From: Lipingzhangella_A rawalii
Lineage (GTDB): Bacteria; Actinomycetota; Actinomycetes; Streptosporangiales; Streptosporangiaceae
DNA: 64,000 nucleotides
NCBI RefSeq assembly: GCF_031628175.1
Contig: NZ_JAVLVT010000001.1
Span: 1,116,001 to 1,180,000, forward strand
Direction: 5' to 3'
In this document: positions 51,377 through 59,402 of the stretch, piece after piece
How the letters are laid out: each line of letters begins with the position of its first letter
Position numbering within the stretch: the first letter of the stretch is position 1
The notes under the pieces: generated by a model
The model's database searches: none
What the model was told of the DNA's origin: nothing
The model's input: the letters and a program-made list of their open reading frames with translations, nothing else
Made by a program: the position numbers and the translations under genes

Positions 51377-51489
51377 CCCGGCTCCGCACCCGCGCACCCT
51401 GATGCGCGGCGTCTACGGGGCGGGGCCTCGCCGCGATCGGGCGTGTCGGCCAGACTGGTCGGCACGCCCGCGATGTTTCGGAGGCCCGC

Positions 51490-52359
51490 GTGGACACGAT
51501 CACCGCCGTGCAGCAGCTTGCCACCCCCTGGCTGGACCGGGTGATGCTCGCCGTCACCTACCTGGGTGACGCCGAGACCTACATCCTGCTGCTGGCGGTG
51601 ATCTACCTGGCCGTGCACCCCGAGCTGGGCCGGCGGGTCGGCGTGTACCTCCTCCTCAGTTCCCTGGTGAACACACAGCTCAAGGGGCTTGTGGACACGC
51701 CCCGTCCCTTCGAACTGGATCCGGAAGCAGCACGCAGCGAGGCGGCGGTGGCCACCGCGGGCGGGGCCAGTTTCCCCAGCGGACATGCGCAGATGAGTGC
51801 GACGTTCTGGGGCTATCTGGCGCTGTGGGTGCGGCGCCGTTGGCTGTGGATTCTGGCGGCGACGCTGGTCGCCCTGATCTCCGCGAGCCGGGTGTACCTG
51901 GGGGTTCACGTTCCGGTGGACATCGCGGGTGGGCTGCTCCTCGCGGCCGTCGTCCTCGCACTGGCGCTGCTGGTGGACCGCTACCTCGTGCCGGTCCTGG
52001 CCCGGTGGCCGCTGTGGCTGCTGCTCAGCCTGGGGCTCACGGCGCCACTCGCCGTGCACCTGCTCCTGACCACCCACACCTCGGGAATGTATATGGGCGG
52101 GCTCGCCGCCCTGCTCACCGCCCCACTGGTGATCCACCACCAGGTCTGTCCCACCCTGGCACGGCGCCTGGCGGTAGCCATCCTCGGAATCGCGCTGGTG
52201 GTACTGGCCTGGCTCGGCTTGGGACTGCTCCCGGATGCGGTGCGCCAGCATCCCGCCGGCGAGTTCCTGGAGTTTCTGCTGCTGGGTTACGTCGGCCTGG
52301 CTCTGGCTCCGTACCTGGCCCGGCTGCTGTCTCTGGCTCCCCGCCCCGAACCGGGGTAG
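51490..52359 (+). CDS. PAP2-family phosphatase
   Basis: This 289-aa membrane protein has the PAP2 triad: KGLVDTPRP (motif 1), FPSGHAQ (motif 2, catalytic His) and SRVYLGVHVPVD (motif 3). About six to eight transmembrane helices are present; the C-terminal half adds extra helices. Family members dephosphorylate lipid phosphates such as undecaprenyl pyrophosphate or phosphatidic acid. The GTG at 51490 follows GGAGGCCC. The gene is separate from SulP (113 bp gap). Confidence 0.9.
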   Translation: MDTITAVQQLATPWLDRVMLAVTYLGDAETYILLLAVIYLAVHPELGRRVGVYLLLSSLVNTQLKGLVDTPRPFELDPEAARSEAAVATAGGASFPSGHAQMSATFWGYLALWVRRRWLWILAATLVALISASRVYLGVHVPVDIAGGLLLAAVVLALALLVDRYLVPVLARWPLWLLLSLGLTAPLAVHLLLTTHTSGMYMGGLAALLTAPLVIHHQVCPTLARRLAVAILGIALVVLAWLGLGLLPDAVRQHPAGEFLEFLLLGYVGLALAPYLARLLSLAPRPEPG

Positions 52360-52408
52360 TCCAGGACGCACCCCGGCGCAGACACCACCGATCGGGCCCC
52401 GGGTTGCC

Positions 52409-52990
52409 TCAATCCCGCCAACTGCGCACCACCAGACCGAGAGCCACCGTGAACCCGGCGCCCACCGTGACCAGGTAGGCCCCGTACCGGCGCCGGTAGC
52501 GGGACCCGGCCAGCCCGAGGGCGCTCAGGACGAGCCCCGCCGCGAGGATTCGGGTACCGCGCGCACGACTACTGGCCAGCACGAACGGAACGAGGCCGGC
52601 TCCGGACACCCCGGCCTGGGCCGCGTAGACCTTGTAGGGAATCCCCGCCAGCGGCTGGTGCCGCACCGCCCGCGGACCCTCGTCCCGGGTTTGTTCGGCG
52701 ACGGTGCGGCGCATCCGAGGGGTGGTCAGGGGCTGCGGCGGTATGCGGCCGCGAGTGGCCAGACCGTAGGTCAGTGCCCCGCCGGCTACGCTGCTGGCCG
52801 CGGCGATTATCGACAGCCGCACCCCGGAGGGCGGATCGGCGACGCACAGCGCGGCCAGAGCCACCTCCGGGAGCAGTGGCCAGGACACGGCCTCACCAGC
52901 GGACCATCCAGCGACCAAAGCCGTACCCGCATGCGATCCTGCCAACTCGGCGACGCGCTGCCGCAGCGCGGAGTCATGGGGCTGTGTCAT
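52409..52990 (-). CDS. Membrane protein, YqaA/DedA-like
   Basis: The 193-aa protein has several hydrophobic helices, with segments near the start (WSAGEAVSWPLLPEVALAAL) and PLAGIPYKVYAAQAGVSG in the middle that recall YqaA/DedA-type (VTT) membrane proteins, where a Pro-Tyr-Lys segment sits between helices. These are linked to undecaprenyl phosphate flipping or envelope homeostasis, matching the PAP2 gene next door. The ATG at 52990 follows AAAGGAG; an ATG at 53011 is also in frame. Assignment tentative. Confidence 0.65.
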   Translation of the reverse strand: MTQPHDSALRQRVAELAGSHAGTALVAGWSAGEAVSWPLLPEVALAALCVADPPSGVRLSIIAAASSVAGGALTYGLATRGRIPPQPLTTPRMRRTVAEQTRDEGPRAVRHQPLAGIPYKVYAAQAGVSGAGLVPFVLASSRARGTRILAAGLVLSALGLAGSRYRRRYGAYLVTVGAGFTVALGLVVRSWRD

Positions 52991-53108
52991 GAGGGGCTCC
53001 TTTGTCTCCATGTCGACAGCGCCGGCGAGCACAGGCCCACGACGCGCCACGGTCCCCGCGGACATGCTCGGCTTCGGGGCAGTGCACCGCTGCGGGACCG
53101 CTCGCAGA

Positions 53109-54092
53109 CTACCGGGTGCCTTGGAACGCCCGCCGGTGCTCGGTCGGGGACACCCCCACATGGCGGGCGAACTGGTAGCGCAGGGTGTTTCCCGTTCCCA
53201 GACCGCTGCGTTGAGCCACCTGCTCCACAGACAGGCGCGTGGTCTCCAGCAGGGACTGGGCGCGTGCGATGCGCTGGGTCAGCAGCCACTGAAGCGGCGT
53301 ACTTCCGGTCGTGTCCCGCAGCCGGCGGTGGAGCGTGCGCACGCTCAGCCCGGCCTGGCGCGCCAGATCGGCCACGGTGATCGGTTCGTGGAGCCGCCGC
53401 AACGCCCACTGCAAGGCCGGGGTCAGACTCGAATCTCGGGGTTCGGCCATGGGTGAGGGCACGAACTGGGCCTGGCCGCCCGGCCGGTGCGGCGGCATGA
53501 CCAGGTGGCGCGCCAGCTCGTTGGCGACGTGCGCGCCCAGGTCCAGCCGCACCAGATGCAGGCAGAGGTCCATACCCGCGCTGAGGCCGGCACTGGTCAG
53601 CACGGTCCCGTCCTCGACGTAGAGAACCGAGTCGTCCACCTCGATCTCGGGATAGCGCTGGGCCAGCAGTGGCACGTGCACCCAGTGGGCGGTGGCGCGG
53701 CGCCCGTCCAGCAGTCCGGCGGCCGCCAGCGCGAAGGCACCGTTGCACAGGGAGGCGATCCGAGCCCCGGCCCGGTGGGCACGAACCAGGGCCGTGGTCA
53801 GCTCTGGTGGGACCTCCCGCGTACCGTCCATGCACTCTTCGGGAACCCCCGGCACGATCACGGTGTCCGCCGCGGCGACGGCATCCAGGCCGTGGTCGGG
53901 GTGCAGCACGAGACCGGCCGCGTTCCCGGACGCATCGGGTTCTGGGCCACACAGCCACAGCTCGTACCAGGGGTCAACCAGGTCGCTGTGGTCCACCCCG
54001 AAGACGGCGCAGGCCATCCCCACCTCGTAGGTGTCCCACATGGACACCGAGCCGGGCTCCACCACAGCAACCGCAACCGTTCCCACACCCAC
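53109..54092 (-). CDS. GlxA-family transcriptional regulator
   Basis: This 327-aa protein has an N-terminal DJ-1/PfpI-like domain (residues about 5-185; ASLCNGAFALAAAGLLDGRRATAHW, with the nucleophile-elbow Cys) and a C-terminal AraC-type DNA-binding domain (about 225-322; two helix-turn-helices at TVADLARQAGLSVRTLHRRL and SVEQVAQRSGLGTGNTLRYQF). Such regulators control genes for glycine betaine or other amine use, or stress oxidoreductases. It is divergent from the SDR gene, its likely target. Confidence 0.92.
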   Translation of the reverse strand: MGVGTVAVAVVEPGSVSMWDTYEVGMACAVFGVDHSDLVDPWYELWLCGPEPDASGNAAGLVLHPDHGLDAVAAADTVIVPGVPEECMDGTREVPPELTTALVRAHRAGARIASLCNGAFALAAAGLLDGRRATAHWVHVPLLAQRYPEIEVDDSVLYVEDGTVLTSAGLSAGMDLCLHLVRLDLGAHVANELARHLVMPPHRPGGQAQFVPSPMAEPRDSSLTPALQWALRRLHEPITVADLARQAGLSVRTLHRRLRDTTGSTPLQWLLTQRIARAQSLLETTRLSVEQVAQRSGLGTGNTLRYQFARHVGVSPTEHRRAFQGTR

Positions 54093-54198
54093 CCCACCAG
54101 ACTACGGCAGGAATTTGGTGACTACCGGCATTCCTGCCACTGGTGCAGCGTCGTCGGAGCATCGAATATGGGCAGTACACACCAACGAAAGGGAACAC

Positions 54199-54966
54199 AT
54201 GATCGACGTATCCGGAACCTCCTGCGCCGTGATCGGTGGCACGCACGGAATGGGACGTGCAGTCGTTGACGCGCTGCTCGACGGGGGCGCCGAAGTCATC
54301 GTGACCGGCCGCAGCGCGGACAACGTCGCGGCGGTGCGCGCCGAGCTGGCGGACCGAAAGGGCGCGCACGTCCTCCAGGCGGATGTCACCAACGATGCGG
54401 ACACGGCACGCCTCGGTGAGCTGGTTGCTGACACGGTTGGGGCACTCGACTTCCTGCACGTCAACGTGGGGATCGCCGAGGTGGCACCGTTCGAGGAGGT
54501 CTCCGCGGAGTCCTACGACGCGATGTTCGCCGTGAACGCCAAAGGTGCGTTCTTCTCCGCGCAGCGCCTCAGCCCGCTGATGCGCTCGGGCGGCGCGATT
54601 GTGTTCACCACCTCGGTCACCAACCAGGCACCCTCGCCCACGATGAGTGTCTACGCCGGCACCAAGGCGGCGGTTCGCGCCTTCGCCGAGGTGATGGCCT
54701 CGGAGCTCCTACCGCGGGGCATCCGGGTGAACACGGTCTCCCCCGGGTTCATCGAGACTCCCACCATGGGCTTCGCGTCGGCCTCGTCGGAGGAACGCGC
54801 CGCCCTCATGGAGATGGGGGACAACCTGACCCCGATGCGCCGGCATGGCACCGTGCGGGAGATCGCGGATGCGGTGCTGTTCCTGGGGTTCGTGGCGACG
54901 TTCACCACCGGGGTGGAGCTTCCGGTGAACGGCGGATTGGGGCACGTCGCGGCGGCGGGTGCCTGA
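54199..54966 (+). CDS. Short-chain dehydrogenase/reductase
   Basis: The 255-aa classical SDR has the NAD(P) motif GGTHGMGRAV (residues 14-23), HVNVGIAEV in place of the NAG motif, the catalytic Ser of FTTSVTNQ and the YAGTK active site (Tyr/Lys), ending with ELPVNGGLGHV. It probably acts on a carbonyl compound; a GR following the second strand (VTGRSADN) suggests NADPH use. The ATG at 54199 follows AAAGGGA. It is divergent from the GlxA-type gene by about 106 bp. Confidence 0.93.
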   Translation: MIDVSGTSCAVIGGTHGMGRAVVDALLDGGAEVIVTGRSADNVAAVRAELADRKGAHVLQADVTNDADTARLGELVADTVGALDFLHVNVGIAEVAPFEEVSAESYDAMFAVNAKGAFFSAQRLSPLMRSGGAIVFTTSVTNQAPSPTMSVYAGTKAAVRAFAEVMASELLPRGIRVNTVSPGFIETPTMGFASASSEERAALMEMGDNLTPMRRHGTVREIADAVLFLGFVATFTTGVELPVNGGLGHVAAAGA

Positions 54967-55453
54967 GAGGCATCCCCGGTTCCGGCTCTGGGGCCGCACC
55001 GGGGTGGTGGCTCCAGAGCCGTGTTGTGTCCTGGCCCATGCGTCAGTGTGCGGCCGCCCCAAGGTCCGGGGCGGCCGCACTGCCGGGCCGTACCGTCAGG
55101 CGCACTGTCACGCCTCACTGTTCGGGCGGATCCGGCCACGCCCAACCAAACGAAGTGAAACCTGTTCTGGATTTCCTTAGCCGCCCGAGCGGCTCCCGCG
55201 CCTGCCACCTTCCGAACCCAGCGAAAATGCTGGACATGGAGGGAGATCCGGACACCACAGGAGCGCCAGCCCCGCGGGAATGAAACGTGTTCTCCCATAG
55301 CTATTGAACTCACCGCTATCGCAGTACATAATGTGACAATCCTCATTGTCAATGAGGTGGATCACTGGCGATCCGTCCCAGCGAACCGGCGTGGCTGCCT
55401 GGGGGGAACAGCGCGCCACCAGGACATCGGCACCAACCCTGGAGTTTTCCCTC
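54967..55453. other. Intergenic region with a terminator and the DUF6230 promoter area
   Basis: No gene is supported in these 487 bp. A strong hairpin (55048-55080) ends the SDR gene. A less GC-rich stretch (about 55285-55345) precedes the DUF6230 gene and probably contains its promoter. Confidence 0.45.
55048..55080 (+). terminator. Hairpin terminator of the SDR gene
   Basis: Perfect 13-bp arms (GTGCGGCCGCCCC and its complement) with a 7-nt loop. Confidence 0.8.
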
Positions 55454-56083
55454 ATGACCGACACAACCGTCACTCCCGACGAAGGCGGGCACGTCAGCTG
55501 GAAGCGGTTCGGCGCCTTCGCCGGCGTTGGCGCGGTAGGCATCGGCGGTGTACTGTTCGCCCTCGCCAACGGAGCGATCGCGGCTCAGTTCGTCGTCTCC
55601 GACCTAACCTTCAAGGTTTCGGCCGATGAACTCGTCGGAACCGGGTTCGAACAGTACGGCGGGATCAACGCCGACCGGCACGACGAACCCATCCCGATGG
55701 CGACCGCCGCGATCCAGGAAGCCGAACTGCATTCCATGTGCCAGTCGGTACTGATCGACGACGAGCTGCCCGGACTTCCGGCCGTCACCATGAACCTGAC
55801 CGCCGGCACCGGGGGCAGCCCCGTCGAAGCCGAAACGCTGCTTGTGGACATGCACCAGATGGCCGGGGACGCCGAGTTCGAGAACATGGACATCGGCGTC
55901 AACGCCCCCGACATGGACAAGGGCCCCGACGAGGGACAGAAGATTCCGGGCATGTTCGGCATGCAGTCGGACACCATCAACGTCTCCGGACTGGAGCAGG
56001 AAGCCACCGCCACCACGGCGGGCTCCTTCGTACTCAACGACCTCAGCCTGAACGTCGGATTCGGCAACAACGAGTGCTTCTGA
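55454..56083 (+). CDS. DUF6230-family protein
   Basis: The 209-aa protein has a short cytoplasmic start, an uncleaved-looking transmembrane or signal segment (RFGAFAGVGAVGIGGVLFALANG, about 18-40) and an extracytoplasmic domain containing two Cys (SMCQSV, NNECF). Its pairing with DUF6114 is typical of actinomycetes, where DUF6230 proteins are sometimes mislabelled cholesterol esterase. The ATG at 55454 is chosen after GGAG with suitable spacing. Function unknown; probably secreted or membrane-bound. Confidence 0.85.
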   Translation: MTDTTVTPDEGGHVSWKRFGAFAGVGAVGIGGVLFALANGAIAAQFVVSDLTFKVSADELVGTGFEQYGGINADRHDEPIPMATAAIQEAELHSMCQSVLIDDELPGLPAVTMNLTAGTGGSPVEAETLLVDMHQMAGDAEFENMDIGVNAPDMDKGPDEGQKIPGMFGMQSDTINVSGLEQEATATTAGSFVLNDLSLNVGFGNNECF

Positions 56084-56147
56084 GTCCGTGCGGGGGCGGG
56101 GTGTCGCCCGCCCCCGCACCCCCCGACCAGACGGACAAGGTGACCTA

Positions 56148-56705
56148 GTGGCAGCGCCCGACCAATCCCCCACGCGTCGACGCAACGTGCTGGTGCGCGC
56201 CTGGCTGCGCTGGCGCGCCTGGCGCCGCAGCCGCCCGTTCTGGGGTGGCCTGCTGATGATCATCGGCGGTGTCGAGCTCGCGCTCCTTCCCCTCGGCCCA
56301 CTGGAGATCGGGGTGGCGGGCGTCGCCCTGGCCGGTATGCCCACCTACATGCTGGCCCTGTTCATCATCGCGCTGGGACTCATCGCCTGGTTCACCCCCA
56401 ACCAGAAGAACATCACCGGCCTCCTCGGCGGCATCTGCGCCCTGGGGTCTCTCGTCCTGTCCAACCTTGGCGGACTGTTCATCGGCGCCCTGCTCGTCAT
56501 GCTCGGCGCGGGCGCCGTGTTCGCGTGGAACCCGGGCCAGCGTGCCCCACGGCGCCGGCGTCGCGGCCGCCGCCGGGCCGACCCCTCCAGTACTCCCGCC
56601 CCCATTACCCCCGAACCTCCCCAGCCCGACCAGCCCGACGAGGACGGTGGCTCGGCCCCCGCCAACCGGCAGGCCGAAGCAGCGCCCCCCGCCTCGTCCC
56701 CCTGA
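56148..56705 (+). CDS. DUF6114-family membrane protein
   Basis: The 185-aa protein has a basic N-terminus (TRRRNVLVRAWLRWRAWRR), four transmembrane helices (about 30-125) and a cytoplasmic tail rich in Arg, then Pro/Glu. DUF6114 commonly lies directly downstream of DUF6230; here the gap is 64 bp. The GTG at 56148 has AAGGTG upstream. The pair may work together as a membrane partner and an exported protein. Confidence 0.85.
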   Translation: MAAPDQSPTRRRNVLVRAWLRWRAWRRSRPFWGGLLMIIGGVELALLPLGPLEIGVAGVALAGMPTYMLALFIIALGLIAWFTPNQKNITGLLGGICALGSLVLSNLGGLFIGALLVMLGAGAVFAWNPGQRAPRRRRRGRRRADPSSTPAPITPEPPQPDQPDEDGGSAPANRQAEAAPPASSP

Positions 56706-56865
56706 CGGGCCGATCCGCTGCACCCCGGCACCGGATCGGTTCCGCGCCCCTCCGGCCTGCCCCCAGGTCTCGGAGCGGGCGTGATCCCCCGGCCGGCAAC
56801 GGGGCCGGCCATAACCCGCTCCGGCTCTCCGGAACGGGGCCGGAGCCCCGTCAACAGGAGGCACC

Positions 56866-57573
56866 ATGCGCGACCATGGCCGAACCCTGTCCCCAACCCG
56901 TATCCCCGGCATCGCCGCGGCCGCGGCCTCAGCATGCGGAGTTCTGGTGCTGGCTGCCGCCCCCGCGCACGCCGACTCCGGCTCCACCACAGTGGAGCCG
57001 GCGGGCCATCACCTGCATGCCGTGCAGGTGGGAAACGGCTCCTTCGAAACCGACGCGCCCGAGGTCAGTTGTGCGGTGTCGGAATCGCAGCGCTCCGCGT
57101 CAGACCCGGTGGAGGTCAACCAGATCCCGGAGGCTCCCGACAACCACAACCCGGACGGGAGTGTGGGTGGAGAGCTATCCGCTCCGGTCTTCTCCGACTG
57201 TGACGTGGACATGTTCCTGGTCGGCGCCGACGTGACCACCACACCCGGCACCTGGAACATCGAAGCCCAGCACGGCGAGGACCCAACCATCACCCTGACC
57301 GTCGCCGAACACGGCGAGCCCGGGGGTATTCACGTCGACGTCACCGGCCTGACCACCTGCGACCTCCAGGTTGCGCCCGGTGGCCCGGTGGACATCGAGG
57401 GCGAGTGGATCCCCGGTGACCCGGGCGTGTTGGTATTCGACGAAGCCCCGATCCCGATCAACGAAACCACCGGAAACTTCGGCTGCCCGACCAGTGACGA
57501 GGCACTGTTCAGCGCCGAATACGAGATCCATAACGAGACCGATCCGTCGCAGCCGGTGACCATCACCGACTAG
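56866..57573 (+). CDS. Secreted protein of unknown function
   Basis: This 235-aa protein has a cleavable signal (SPTRIPGIAAAAASACGVLVL, cut near AAPAHA-DSG at about 37) and an acidic mature region with several Cys (VSCAVSE, FSDCDVD, TTCDLQV, FGCPTSD) that could form disulfides. It has beta-rich periodicity like an immunoglobulin-type fold. It follows the DUF6230/DUF6114 pair in the same direction and may belong to that set. Confidence 0.78.
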   Translation: MRDHGRTLSPTRIPGIAAAAASACGVLVLAAAPAHADSGSTTVEPAGHHLHAVQVGNGSFETDAPEVSCAVSESQRSASDPVEVNQIPEAPDNHNPDGSVGGELSAPVFSDCDVDMFLVGADVTTTPGTWNIEAQHGEDPTITLTVAEHGEPGGIHVDVTGLTTCDLQVAPGGPVDIEGEWIPGDPGVLVFDEAPIPINETTGNFGCPTSDEALFSAEYEIHNETDPSQPVTITD

Positions 57574-57634
57574 TCGCCAATCCCCGGCCCGGGCCGCACA
57601 TCCCCCCGGTGTGGCCCGGGCCGGCCAGACCGGG

Positions 57635-57672
57635 GTGGCATCGTGCCCGCCAGCCCGCGGGCACGATGCCAC
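57635..57672. terminator. Hairpin terminator after the secreted-protein gene
   Basis: Perfect 16-bp arms (GTGGCATCGTGCCCGC and its complement) with a 6-nt loop. Confidence 0.8.
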
Positions 57673-57779
57673 GGACCGAGCACGGCCAGGGCCCCATCGG
57701 CTTTTCCTCGCCTCCATGCACTGGAGGTCCACCCCCAGATGCCAGAAGCGCCACAATCCCACCCCCACACGGAGACGGT

Positions 57780-57896
57780 CTACGCACCGGCATACACCAG
57801 GATCAGCACCACCCCGATCCCGCCCAGCGCGACGAGGGCGGGCGAGGGCCGGAGGTCGACCCAGTAGGCGCGGCCGGTCTGGGCATCACCGGACAT
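57780..57896 (-). CDS. Possible 38-aa single-pass membrane peptide
   Basis: The ATG-started frame (MSGDAQTGRAYWVDLRPS, then a hydrophobic helix ALVALGGIGVVLILVYAGA) reads as a tail-anchored small membrane protein with host-like codon use. No strong ribosome site is seen. It lies between the secreted-protein terminator and the kinase gene. Confidence 0.4.
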   Translation of the reverse strand: MSGDAQTGRAYWVDLRPSPALVALGGIGVVLILVYAGA

Positions 57897-58032
57897 GGGA
57901 CGTCACCAGCCGTTCCGAACAGGTGGGAACACCACGGGCTCGTACGCGGGTTCCGACACAGCCTTCGCCCCATCCAGTTCCTGATCCTCGAGGGCAGCCA
58001 CGTGGATGGCCATCTGGCCGTCCCGGGATGGG

Positions 58033-59022
58033 TTAGCCGCTCAGCTCCGCCAGCGTGTCGGTGAACCCTTCCCAGGCCTGTTCGGTGTCGTCGGTCTCGG
58101 CGTGCGGGCGACCGAACCAGTCCACGAATTCCACCAGGTCGCTCAGGGCCCACCGCAGCGAGAACAGGGCCATCGCCGACGGGTCCGGCTTGCGCCCGGT
58201 CAGCTGGGCGTAGGTGTCCAGGTCCTGCGGCTCGGCGGCCACCAGCCACAGGTCGCGTTCCGGGGGAGCGAGCCCCACGGTGTCCCAGTCCACGAGCAGC
58301 TGACGTCCACCGCTGTGCAGCAGGTTGCCCGCGTGTGGCTCCCCGTGGGTGACGACGAGTCCCGCCTCCGGGCGGGCTGCGGTCTCGGTGAGCCGGTCCA
58401 GATCCGCGAGCTTGGCGCGTACGGCCTCGGCATGCTCGGCCAGCTGCTCCCGTGCCGGTTCCGCATAGGGGCCACCGGACCAGGCCACGTCGGTGGAGTC
58501 CAGGGCCTGTTCGAGGCGATGGCGGCCCGGAATATCCGCGGGAATCTCCGGGGTGGACTCCGGCGGGGTGGTGCCGTGCAGCGCGGCGAGCATCTCGATC
58601 ACCTGCGTGCGGTCCTGCGGGGGTAGCGTCTCCCCGAAGAATCCGGCCTCCCCCGAGGTGAATGGGAACACGCTCACCGCATAGCGCTGGCCCAGCGGCA
58701 CCACGGTCGCACCCTCGTGGGTGGGCAGCGGGGCGACCACGAAATCCAACCCGCTGGCCGTGCCCAGCACCGCGGCGGTGTCCATCGCGCGGTGCAGCCC
58801 ACGACGCACCCCGTCCCGACCGCTGACGCCATGGCCGCAGTGTTCCTTGTGGTCCAGGTCCGCGACCGTCACGAAACGTCGCTGCCCGTCCGCGGCGGTG
58901 ACGGTCCAGTGATGGTCGCCGAACCCGACCGCGGTGTAGTCCAACTGGGCGGCGATATCTCCCCACTCCGCCAGGGCCGCACGTAGCTGCTGTTCATCGA
59001 GGTCATCGGGGTGTTCGTGCAT
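58033..59022 (-). CDS. Aminoglycoside-phosphotransferase-like kinase
   Basis: The 329-aa APH/choline-kinase-fold protein has VVTHGEPHAGNLLHSGG as catalytic loop (Glu in the usual Asp place of HGD, as in the spectinomycin-phosphotransferase-like branch) and LLVDWDTVGLAPPERDLWLVA as metal site. It phosphorylates a small-molecule hydroxyl using ATP; the substrate may be an antibiotic or a sugar or amino alcohol metabolite. The ATG at 59022 fits; an upstream frame to 59058 lacks homology. Single gene. Confidence 0.82.
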   Translation of the reverse strand: MHEHPDDLDEQQLRAALAEWGDIAAQLDYTAVGFGDHHWTVTAADGQRRFVTVADLDHKEHCGHGVSGRDGVRRGLHRAMDTAAVLGTASGLDFVVAPLPTHEGATVVPLGQRYAVSVFPFTSGEAGFFGETLPPQDRTQVIEMLAALHGTTPPESTPEIPADIPGRHRLEQALDSTDVAWSGGPYAEPAREQLAEHAEAVRAKLADLDRLTETAARPEAGLVVTHGEPHAGNLLHSGGRQLLVDWDTVGLAPPERDLWLVAAEPQDLDTYAQLTGRKPDPSAMALFSLRWALSDLVEFVDWFGRPHAETDDTEQAWEGFTDTLAELSG

Positions 59023-59402
59023 CGTGGAAACGCTAGCAAGCCACAGGACCGGCCGCATCTCGGTATCCGTAGCGGGCCACCCAGTCTGCGGGAGGACGTG
59101 GGTTCACGCTGTCCAGATCCCGAATTCCGTGTGGAGGTGGCGATACCGGTGACGAACCGCATGTGGGACGTGCGATTCCGGCACCCCAACGGCATGCGTC
59201 TGTCGCATCACCGAACGGAATTCTGCTTTAGCACATCTTTCTGACCTGCACATATTTGGTGATCTCCATGATCATTTCGACACAGTCTTCGTTTTCAGCG
59301 AACACACCGAAATCTTCACGCACAGGTGACACATCTGCACACACAGGTCGCTACGATGACGCATTATCACGTCTTGCACCGAGGACTCGATTAGGGATTC
59401 TG
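59023..59402. other. Intergenic region upstream of the cmr operon
   Basis: No gene is supported in these 380 bp. Positions about 59220-59400 are AT-richer than the surroundings and contain near-repeats ACACATCTGCACACACAGGT. A -10-like TACGAT lies at 59352-59357. The cmr2 frame is open back to 59256, but this part looks non-coding. No CRISPR repeat array is seen. Confidence 0.4.

Noticed and set aside
59023..59402. CRISPR repeat array upstream of cmr2
   Set aside because: Short near-repeats (ACACA-rich) exist, but no regular 28-37 bp repeats with spacers are present.
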